In this document: piece by piece, positions 7,061 to 12,418 of the stretch
Numbering within the stretch: position 1 is the stretch's first letter
Layout of the letters: each line of letters starts with the position of its first letter
Source of the DNA: CAJAUT01 sp043809365
Lineage (GTDB): Bacteria; Patescibacteriota; Microgenomatia; UBA1400; UBA12108
DNA: 12,418 bases
Reading direction: 5' to 3'
NCBI GenBank assembly: GCA_043809365.1
Contig: JAZDDW010000041.1
Coordinates: 1-12,418 of the forward strand
Notes under the pieces: generated by a model
Database searches by the model: none
What the model saw: only the letters and a program-made list of their open reading frames with translations
Told to the model about the DNA's origin: nothing
Made by a program: the position numbers and the translations under genes

Positions 7061-8697
7061 AATCGACCATCGATCATCGACCATCGACCATTTCAGTGAT
7101 CATCCCTACCGTCAATGCCTACGAAGAATTAGATTTAGCGATAGCCAGTATCAAAAAGAACTCCGATCTAGAAATTGAGTTTTGTATCATTATTGATCCT
7201 GACATGAATACGGGTAAAGTGAACGAGGATATTCTAAAAGTTTGTAAAAAGCACGCGGTAAAAGCTTGGGTCAACAAAGAAAATCTTGGTCCCTACGGCA
7301 ACTGGAATAGGGGAGCAGAGGTAGCCACGACAGATTGGTTAGTCTTTGCATCCGACGATCAGTATTTTGCTCCCCACTGGGACTCTAACCTACTCAAGTA
7401 CTGGGAGCCCAAACGCCTCGTTGTGGGACGCGTAATCGAGCCCGGGATCATCCCTGTCTACAAAACCAATATCCAACAAGATTTCGGGGTTTTACCCTCA
7501 GAATTCAAAGAACAAGAATTTATGGAGTGGTGCGCATCTCGTCGCTCAACCGGGTACACTTCAGACGGATTTTTTATCCCCATGCTCCAGAAACGCGAGG
7601 ATTATGACGCTCTTGGTCACTACCCCACCGCTGGCAAGTTCGGCACGAGTACCGCCGTGAGCAATGATTATCTTTATGTCCAAGCCGCTTTAAAGCAAGG
7701 TTATCAATTTGGGACCGCCGCAGATTCCTATTCTTACCATTTCCAAGCTAGTAGCTGGAAGAAAAAAACCCTCAAACCCACCATCGCGGCTGTCATTTTG
7801 ACCAAGGATGAAGAAGCTGATTTGCCCACATGTCTTAAATCGCTTAATTGGGTATCGAAAATTATTGTACTTGATTCGGGTAGCACCGACAAAACTCTCT
7901 CGATTGCCCAGCAAGTCGGTGCCCAAGTTTTCTCTCGCCCTCTAGATAACTTTAGTGCTCAGCGCAACTTTGCTCTCACCAAGGTAGGGGCGTTCAACTG
8001 GGTACTCATGATTGATGCTGACGAAGTGGTCGAGCCCGCTCTAGCCAAAGAACTGCAATTTTTTGCCAAGGATATCTATCTAGATGGAGTCCAAATTCCC
8101 CGCAAAAACTACGTCTTCGACAAATGGATAGAACATTGTGATTGGTACCCAGATCATCGCCTCGTCTTTTTCCGCCCCAAGATGGTGCTATTTCGGGGAG
8201 GCGTGCACGAGCGAGCACAATTTATCGAAGGCAATGGGACAGTTGCAACCGCGAACCACAATCTAATTCATCGCAACTATGCTACCATCCATGAATTCGT
8301 CCTCAAAAACTTGGTCGATTATCCGCGGGAGTACGCTAAAGTTTTAGACGGCGACAAAGTCAAATTTACCGCGCTTGATCTTCTCTCTAAACCACTTGGC
8401 GAATTTATGCGCCGTTTCTTCCTGACCGAAGGATACAAAGATGGCTTGTATGGTCTGATTCTTTCCTCCCTCATGGGAGTACAAACTCTTGTGTCATATG
8501 CCTATCTCTGGGAAATCCAGGGTAAACGCGCCGAGTTGACGACTTCCGAAACCCAATCCCTCTTTCACGCGCTTCGTAGCAAATCTTCGGAGCTATCCTA
8601 TTGGCTCACTACTTTAGCGGTAGAAAGTGCCACAGGCGCTACCAAACTCCTCCACCGCATCAGGCGAAAAGCCCTAAAGTTGATTAAGGGTTTATAA
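7057..8697 (+). CDS. Fusion of two GT2 glycosyltransferase domains, second WaaE-like
   Basis: A 546-residue cytoplasmic protein with two GT-A (family 2) domains in tandem. Domain 1 (about residues 12-235) starts ISVIIPT and has FASDDQYF with D100-D101 at the DXD position. Domain 2 (about residues 242-500) starts IAAVILTKDEEADLPTCL and continues with VLDSGSTDKT. It has the metal site I319-D320-A321-D322-E323, then CDWYPDHRLVFFR and GGVHER, and the tail pattern FLTEGYKDGLYGL. This order is that of LPS core/beta-glucosyltransferase WaaE-like enzymes. A basic linker (WKKKTLK, about residues 234-240) joins the domains. Both sites look intact, so two successive sugar additions by one protein are plausible. 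The first twelve codons are largely heptamer array D. The ATG overlaps the flippase stop by four bases. Sugars and acceptor are unknown. Confidence 0.85.
   Translation: MKSTIDHRPSTISVIIPTVNAYEELDLAIASIKKNSDLEIEFCIIIDPDMNTGKVNEDILKVCKKHAVKAWVNKENLGPYGNWNRGAEVATTDWLVFASDDQYFAPHWDSNLLKYWEPKRLVVGRVIEPGIIPVYKTNIQQDFGVLPSEFKEQEFMEWCASRRSTGYTSDGFFIPMLQKREDYDALGHYPTAGKFGTSTAVSNDYLYVQAALKQGYQFGTAADSYSYHFQASSWKKKTLKPTIAAVILTKDEEADLPTCLKSLNWVSKIIVLDSGSTDKTLSIAQQVGAQVFSRPLDNFSAQRNFALTKVGAFNWVLMIDADEVVEPALAKELQFFAKDIYLDGVQIPRKNYVFDKWIEHCDWYPDHRLVFFRPKMVLFRGGVHERAQFIEGNGTVATANHNLIHRNYATIHEFVLKNLVDYPREYAKVLDGDKVKFTALDLLSKPLGEFMRRFFLTEGYKDGLYGLILSSLMGVQTLVSYAYLWEIQGKRAELTTSETQSLFHALRSKSSELSYWLTTLAVESATGATKLLHRIRRKALKLIKGL
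7062..7091 (+). repeat. Heptamer tandem array D (ATCGACC units)
   Basis: Four units (7062-7089), three of them exactly ATCGACC and one ATCGATC, followed by AT of a broken fifth. The array begins five bases downstream of the first base of the ATG and forms codons 2-12 of the GT2 fusion gene, upstream of the conserved ISVIIPT start of the catalytic domain. Confidence 0.85.
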
Positions 8698-8698
8698 T
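8693..8698 (+). promoter_or_regulatory. Perfect -10 hexamer TATAAT ahead of the small unrecognised gene
   Basis: TATAAT overlaps the stop codon of the GT2 fusion gene and lies 34 bases before the ATG at 8732. Transcription would start near 8705. I find no good -35 hexamer 16-18 bases upstream, so this is a weak or factor-dependent promoter candidate, or chance. Confidence 0.25.
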
Positions 8699-8720
8699 AT
8701 CCTCACTGCCACTACAATTT

Positions 8721-8727
8721 AGAGGAG
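8721..8727 (+). promoter_or_regulatory. Strong Shine-Dalgarno site AGAGGAG
   Basis: AGAGGAG is followed by four bases and then the ATG at 8732. It is a full-strength site in a window where most starts show none; the next best is the G-rich AAGGGGG before 11433. It fixes the start of the 116-residue protein and suggests independent rather than coupled translation. Confidence 0.75.
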
Positions 8728-8731
8728 AACA

Positions 8732-9082
8732 ATGATTACTATTTCAGCCACCAGTGCCAAAGTTGAAGCAGCTGATGGGCCAGTCGTTACATACGCGGTC
8801 GACTTGAACGCGGTAAAGATGGGAAGAGTAGAGGTAAAACTTTTGCCATCAAATGAATGGCATTATCTCAATGAGACTCCTATCCCTCCCCATGCTTATT
8901 TATATTTACTGGTTGACGCTGGAGAACAAGGTAAATTTTTTCATGAAATTACTGCTGGTGACAACAGCGTAATACATAGCACCGAAGATGAACTACACCA
9001 ACCCATTGGAGGAATATTGGAATACGGTCCCGGGAAAGGATTTATAGCCCATGGCCTCTCACTCTTTGTATCGCAAGACTAG
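8732..9082 (+). CDS. Unrecognised 116-residue soluble protein in the glycan operon
   Basis: I do not recognise this family. The protein is small, acidic and soluble, with no signal peptide or membrane helix. Alternating hydrophobic residues suggest an all-beta fold: VVTYAVDLNAV, MGRVEVKLLP, HAYLYLLVDAG and LSLFVSQD. Glycine turns are common (GGILEYGPGKGF). Histidines at 44, 54, 71, 82, 89 and 107 and several Glu/Asp could suit a cupin-like fold, but no cupin motif can be traced. The gene differs from its neighbours: it has its own strong Shine-Dalgarno site, a perfect -10 hexamer 34 bases upstream, gaps of 34 and 32 bases on either side instead of overlaps, and more A-rich codons. It lies between the GT2 fusion and the rhamnosyltransferase-like gene. 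A late insertion into the operon or a separately regulated accessory protein are both possible. Confidence 0.75.
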   Translation: MITISATSAKVEAADGPVVTYAVDLNAVKMGRVEVKLLPSNEWHYLNETPIPPHAYLYLLVDAGEQGKFFHEITAGDNSVIHSTEDELHQPIGGILEYGPGKGFIAHGLSLFVSQD

Positions 9083-9114
9083 ACGAATACAGCCCATCGT
9101 ATTAAACTTGCTTC

Positions 9115-10041
9115 ATGCCAAGAGCTATACCCATCAAACACGCTGCGGTCTTGATTAATTTTCGCGATGCGTTAGTGACAGCCACCGCCGTCAAATCTAT
9201 TCAAGCCAGCAAAGACGCGCCGCACATCATCGTGGTAGACAACGGTAGTAGCGAAGAGTGTATTAGCGAGTTAAAAAAACTTTGTCCTGGCCTTGATCTA
9301 ATTGTTACCGAAAAAAATATTGGTTTTTCCGCGGGTAATAATGTTGGCATCAAAAAAGCCCTCCGTATAGGGGCCAAAGTTGTCTACATCCTCAACAACG
9401 ATACCCTAGTTGACCCCAATCTCTTCTTCCGTGCTTTTCGGTTTGTCGCCGGGAAAAACAGAATCTCCGGCGGGAAGATTTACTACGCCAAAGGCTATGA
9501 GTTTCATGAGGAACTTAAGGGTAGGGGAGATGTCCTTTGGTACGCTGGTGGTTACTTTAACTGGGCGAGTGCGATCGCGGCTCACTACGGAGTCGACGAA
9601 GTAGATAGGGGTCAGTACGACAAGGTTCGTCCTGTCGAGTTTATCACTGGCTGTTTTATCGCCGTGCCGGCCCAGGTATTTCGCAAGATAGGTTTACTTG
9701 ACGAACCTTTCTTCCTTTACCTCGAAGATACTGATTTTTGCCTCCATGCCCAAACCATGGGTATCGAGGTCATGTATAACCCAAGCCTGGTGGTGTACCA
9801 TTGCAACTCTAGCGCGACGGTATCTGGCAGTCCTCTGGTAGATTATTACCTCACCCGGAATCGTTTTCTCATCGGGCGCCGCTATGGTAGTCTACGCCTG
9901 CGTTTTGCCCTTCTGCGCGAAGCACTTTTCCGCAACTGGAACTCTCCCATCCGCCGCCAAGCGTTTTTAGACTATTTATGGGGTAAAATGGGGAATAGAA
10001 ATGAAACTATTACGCGCATTGTGGCCAAAAGTAAAACATAA
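9115..10041 (+). CDS. GT2 glycosyltransferase, rhamnosyltransferase-like
   Basis: A 308-residue cytoplasmic GT-A fold enzyme of the rhamnosyltransferase-like GT2 group, transferring a sugar from a nucleotide donor to a growing glycan. Motifs in order are: AAVLINFRD (residues 10-18), VVDNGSSEE (40-48), EKNIGFSAGNNVGIK (66-80, very typical of this subgroup), ILNNDTLVDP (92-101; metal site D96), FITGCFIAVP (176-185), and FFLYLEDTDFCL (199-210), whose acidic ED-x-D is the probable catalytic base region. A conserved H229 lies near YHCNSSATV, and YYLTRNRFL (244-252) is also typical. The start ATG has no Shine-Dalgarno site. The last 41 bases overlap the next gene. The family call is strong; rhamnose as the sugar is only by resemblance. 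Confidence 0.88.
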   Translation: MPRAIPIKHAAVLINFRDALVTATAVKSIQASKDAPHIIVVDNGSSEECISELKKLCPGLDLIVTEKNIGFSAGNNVGIKKALRIGAKVVYILNNDTLVDPNLFFRAFRFVAGKNRISGGKIYYAKGYEFHEELKGRGDVLWYAGGYFNWASAIAAHYGVDEVDRGQYDKVRPVEFITGCFIAVPAQVFRKIGLLDEPFFLYLEDTDFCLHAQTMGIEVMYNPSLVVYHCNSSATVSGSPLVDYYLTRNRFLIGRRYGSLRLRFALLREALFRNWNSPIRRQAFLDYLWGKMGNRNETITRIVAKSKT

Positions 10042-11446
10042 ATATTCTCAACAATTAATTTGGGTTTTTCTAGTAGCTATTGGCTATATACTATATGCAA
10101 ACTTAGGCCGCGACGCACTTTTTGATTGGGACGAAGGCATCTACGCCGAACTAGGCCGCCAATTACTCCTAACCAAGAATCTCTTTGTTTCTTTTTGGAA
10201 TGGCGCCGCTTGGCTAGAAAAACCACCTGGCATCTCCTGGGTCTCAGCCCTAGGGATATTTTTGGCTGGACCTAGCTCATATGGTGCCCGCCTCCTCATG
10301 CCCCTCTTTGCCGTTTACACTCTCTACATTGTCTATCGCCTTGGTACCCACCTTGGCAATTGGAAACACGGTCTAATTGCCGCTGGCACCCTCGCCACTT
10401 TTAATCTCTTTCTGGGTCGCACGAGAGCAGTCAACACCGACATGCCGCTCCTAGCCAGTATCACCACTACTATGTTATTTCTGCTCGAAAATCGTCCTGC
10501 TTGGTGGGTAGCTCTCTCCATTTTTGGCGGAGTCTGGTTCAAAGGTCTCGCCGGCCTCCTCTCGATCATTATCGCCCTCCCGATCCTTCTCTCTAAGTCA
10601 CAAAAATTTATCCTATCGACCATCGTCCATTGTTCATTATTCATCTTGCCGTGGCACATATATGCATACTTTATGTACCACGGTGAATTTACCACTCCCT
10701 ATTTTTTTGAACAGGTATTCCGCCGTGCCACCGCTCAAATCGAGTTCCACTTTGAAAATCGTTGGTATTACTTTACCTACCTATGGCAAAATTTAGGCCT
10801 TGGAGTTTTATTGGTCTCAGCGGTTGGGGTTCTTAGTCTCCTGATTAGGCGCAGTAGTCGATATTTATTGTGGTGGGTGCTCTCTCCCCTCGCCATCTTT
10901 ACCCTCGCCAAAACTCGGCTGTTTTGGTACATCTTACCGGTCTATCCCGCTCTTGCTTTATTAATCGCCGAAGCCATTGGTCGCTGGCAAAAAGACAAGA
11001 TTAGTAGGAGTGTGGTGGCTATTCTGGCGGTAGGTATTGGTCTTCAAGCTATTTTGGTCACCTCGCGTTCAGTCGAGATCAATAAACTTACGGCTCCTCT
11101 CCCTGATCGACTCTACGTCGCTCAAGAACTGGGGAAACTGCAAGCTGGCACCCTTGTCGTTCTCGTCCCGCCCTCAGAACGTCTAGCCGAAGCCCTCTTA
11201 CCTTCTGTTGCCCGCCTAACTTCGAGTTTCCGCTACGGTGGCATGCCCTCAGTACCCTTTTATTACCGGGGACCAGTCGAGTTTTATTACGACGTGGACA
11301 AATTTCGCACCACTTGGCACAACGCCACCACTCCCACTGCCCTAATTGCCAAGGAAGATCTTGACCTTCTGCAAGAATCATTCTCTCCCATTGTGACTTC
11401 GTCAACATATTTTGGTATTCAAAAGGGGGTCTATGCTATCCGTTAG
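10001..11446 (+). CDS. ArnT/PMT-like GT-C glycosyltransferase
   Basis: A 481-residue polytopic enzyme with textbook ArnT/PMT_2 motifs, the best-preserved GT-C gene of the four. A basic cytoplasmic N-terminus and one helix lead to LFDWDEGIYAELGRQ with D42 and D44-E45. Next come LEKPPGISW (K74-P75-P76, the lipid-phosphate loop) and GRTRAVNTDMPLL (R142 and D147). These residues mark use of a polyprenyl-phosphate sugar donor on the outer membrane face, with transfer to a lipid, glycan or protein acceptor. Helices continue to about residue 355, and a soluble C-terminal domain of roughly 120 residues follows. Heptamer array E encodes part of a helix at residues 205-216. The gene starts 41 bases inside the preceding GT2 gene and overlaps the next by 14 bases. 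ArnT itself modifies lipid A; that role is not implied here. Confidence 0.85.
   Translation: MKLLRALWPKVKHKYSQQLIWVFLVAIGYILYANLGRDALFDWDEGIYAELGRQLLLTKNLFVSFWNGAAWLEKPPGISWVSALGIFLAGPSSYGARLLMPLFAVYTLYIVYRLGTHLGNWKHGLIAAGTLATFNLFLGRTRAVNTDMPLLASITTTMLFLLENRPAWWVALSIFGGVWFKGLAGLLSIIIALPILLSKSQKFILSTIVHCSLFILPWHIYAYFMYHGEFTTPYFFEQVFRRATAQIEFHFENRWYYFTYLWQNLGLGVLLVSAVGVLSLLIRRSSRYLLWWVLSPLAIFTLAKTRLFWYILPVYPALALLIAEAIGRWQKDKISRSVVAILAVGIGLQAILVTSRSVEINKLTAPLPDRLYVAQELGKLQAGTLVVLVPPSERLAEALLPSVARLTSSFRYGGMPSVPFYYRGPVEFYYDVDKFRTTWHNATTPTALIAKEDLDLLQESFSPIVTSSTYFGIQKGVYAIR
10615..10649 (+). repeat. Hybrid heptamer array E joining the two main unit types
   Basis: Five units in one 7-bp phase: the first is ATCGACC (the unit of array D), the next two are intermediates (ATCGTCC, ATTGTTC), and the fourth is ATTATTC, a rotation of the TTATTCA unit of array A; a diverged unit ends it. 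It encodes STIVHCSLFIL in a membrane helix of the 10001-11446 gene. Confidence 0.8.
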
Positions 11447-12245
11447 TACCCAAATAGCCAGAGATGACTCTCTTTCAACGTTTGCCGCGATGCTAAGTAG
11501 TGTTGCCTTTGCCGACGAATTAATTATCTTTAATATGGAGCGGACTGACAACCCTGCCCTCGAGTTGTTTAAACAATTCAAGGCCAGGGTAATCAATATC
11601 AAAACTCCTGTTATTGTCGAGACAATCAGGGAGCAACAGGTGAGAGAGGCCCAGAGTGATTGGGTTCTGGTCATGGATTATGACGAGATAATCCCACCCA
11701 CTCTCAAAGACGAGATTCTGACTCTGATAGCTAATCTGGCTTCTTGTTCTGCCTACGCCATCCCCCGTGACAACTATTCCCTGGGTTTCCCGCTCCACCA
11801 CGGAGGCTGGGAGCGAGATTATGTGGTTCGCCTTATCCGTAGGGCTGATTTTTTGGAGTGGCCCAAGAACATCCATAGTAGTCCCAAGGTGAGAGGTTGT
11901 ACTATTAAGACTATCCATTCCCTGGAACATCACAAAGATCTGGGTCTTACCCAAATGGTAGACAAAACCAACCGGTATTCGTGTATCGAAGCCGACCAAT
12001 ACTTTACCGGCAGATTGCCCCTTGTCACACCTCTTACCCTAATCCGCAAATGGTGGATGGAGTCACTTCGACGCGGTGTTTTCAAAAGGGGATTACTCGA
12101 TGGCAAAATAGGTCTCATCCAGTCTCTCTATCAAGGTTTTTCTGTCTTTATCTCCTACGCCAAACTTTACGAGCTCCAACTCCTCTCCAAATCCACTACA
12201 TTACCCAAATTCCCTAAACAGCAAAAACTCCGATTATTCGAATAA
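11433..12245 (+). CDS. GT2 glycosyltransferase, WaaE/beta-glucosyltransferase-like
   Basis: A 270-residue cytoplasmic GT2 enzyme resembling domain 2 of the 7057-8697 fusion. Recognisable parts are FADELIIFN (residues 26-34), the metal site VMDYDEIIPP (80-89; D82, D84, E85), GGWERDYVVRLIRRADFL, a conserved IHS segment, and the tail pattern KRGLLDGKIGLIQSLYQGF. The N-terminal motif is unusual: LSVSTQIARDDSL replaces the common V-I-L-T-K-N-E-E pattern. The longer frame from a TTG at 11412 is rejected because ATG 11433 has a G-rich AAGGGGG ribosome-site-like stretch just upstream and matches the usual start of the fold. It overlaps the preceding GT-C gene by 14 bases. Its last codons, AAA CTC CGA TTA TTC GAA TAA, run through the second palindrome. 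Sugar unknown; family fairly sure. Confidence 0.8.
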   Translation: MLSVSTQIARDDSLSTFAAMLSSVAFADELIIFNMERTDNPALELFKQFKARVINIKTPVIVETIREQQVREAQSDWVLVMDYDEIIPPTLKDEILTLIANLASCSAYAIPRDNYSLGFPLHHGGWERDYVVRLIRRADFLEWPKNIHSSPKVRGCTIKTIHSLEHHKDLGLTQMVDKTNRYSCIEADQYFTGRLPLVTPLTLIRKWWMESLRRGVFKRGLLDGKIGLIQSLYQGFSVFISYAKLYELQLLSKSTTLPKFPKQQKLRLFE

Positions 12246-12255
12246 TTAGAGTATT
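12224..12255. terminator. Imperfect copy 2 of the palindrome at the end of the GT2 gene
   Basis: Bases 12224-12252 match 949-977 at 27 of 29 positions, including a 20-base identical run (12233-12252). Two substitutions in the left arm (CG for TA at 12231-12232) leave one mismatch and one wobble in the stem, and the right T run is broken (GAGTATT). It contains the TAA stop of the upstream gene. It may end the operon transcript, but more weakly than copy 1; the next gene begins 11 bases after it. Confidence 0.5.
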
Positions 12256-12265
12256 AACACAACTT

Positions 12266-12418
12266 ATGATTCAAACAAAAAAAGCTCTGATTGTCAGCCC
12301 CTACTTAGATCATCTGGGGGGAGGGGAGCGCTACATGCTCTCGGTAGCCTCAGTGCTGGAGTCACTTGGTCACGACATTTATTTTGCCTGGGACAATCTC
12401 GAAGAAATTTATACTCTC
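12266..12418 (+). CDS. GT-B (GT4-type) glycosyltransferase, N-terminal part only
   Basis: The frame from ATG 12266 is open to the window edge, 51 codons. After a short polar start it reads KALIVSPYLDHLGGGERYML and then LESLGHDIYFAW. This is the beginning of a Rossmann N-domain of family GT4/GT-B enzymes: a hydrophobic strand, a glycine-rich loop ending in GGGER, an amphipathic helix and a second strand. These enzymes retain the sugar configuration and use nucleotide sugars on the cytoplasmic side. There is no Shine-Dalgarno site. The gene lies 20 bases after the preceding stop and just beyond the second palindrome, so it may be expressed by read-through. About 300 or more residues are outside the window. 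Confidence 0.75.
   Translation, partial: MIQTKKALIVSPYLDHLGGGERYMLSVASVLESLGHDIYFAWDNLEEIYTL

Noticed and set aside
7062..10649. CRISPR array as the cause of the repeated short sequences
   Set aside because: Units are 7 bp with no spacers, lie inside coding frames and have no cas genes nearby.
11412..11432. TTG start extending the last GT2 protein by 7 residues
   Set aside because: ATG 11433 has a G-rich ribosome-like stretch just upstream and matches the fold's usual beginning.
11520..11999. Antisense open frame of 159 codons inside the WaaE-like gene
   Set aside because: The sense strand has clear GT2 motifs through the same stretch; the antisense product shows no family pattern and no ribosome site.

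Overview
The window reads as one side of a cell-surface glycan locus from an uncultivated bacterium, most likely a Candidate Phyla Radiation (Patescibacteria/Microgenomates-type) lineage. That assignment is inference. It rests on tightly packed, overlapping co-directional genes that mostly lack Shine-Dalgarno sites, on several divergent multi-membrane GT-C glycosyltransferases in a row, and on short heptamer arrays that encode peptides such as HYSLFII, which I associate with such genomes. There is no rRNA, tRNA, CRISPR array, transposase or integrase.

Layout. Bases 2-958 hold the 3' part of an MFS transporter, ending in a 34-bp perfect palindrome. Bases 959-1284 are a scarred non-coding stretch: the C-terminal tail of a short-chain dehydrogenase (986-1051), a near-consensus sigma70-type promoter (1056-1085), and an open fragment without a convincing start (1098-1265). 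From 1285 to 12245 nine genes run on the + strand: three GT-C-type membrane glycosyltransferases (1285-2781, 2784-4250, 4237-5586), a Wzx/MOP-type flippase (5588-7060), a fusion of two GT2 domains (7057-8697), an unrecognised 116-residue soluble protein (8732-9082), a GT2 rhamnosyltransferase-like enzyme (9115-10041), an ArnT/PMT-like GT-C enzyme (10001-11446) and a WaaE-like GT2 (11433-12245). A second copy of the palindrome overlaps the end of the last gene, and a GT-B (GT4-type) glycosyltransferase begins at 12266 and leaves the window.

How the genes could work together (inference from families): GT2 and GT4 enzymes build a lipid-linked glycan from nucleotide sugars on the cytoplasmic side, the flippase moves it outward, and the GT-C enzymes add sugars from polyprenyl-phosphate donors on the outer face or transfer them to an acceptor. 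No polymerase, ligase or polyprenyl-phosphate sugar synthase is recognisable here.

The most interesting non-gene signals are: (i) five tandem arrays of 7-bp units, all in the same orientation and all inside coding sequence, two of them right at start codons, with one hybrid array joining two unit types; (ii) the near-identical palindromes about 11.3 kb apart that bracket the gene block, each swallowing the stop codon of the upstream gene; (iii) the dehydrogenase tail directly against the first palindrome, which looks like a recombination scar; (iv) the unrecognised small gene, the one gene with a strong consensus Shine-Dalgarno site, in the middle of the operon.
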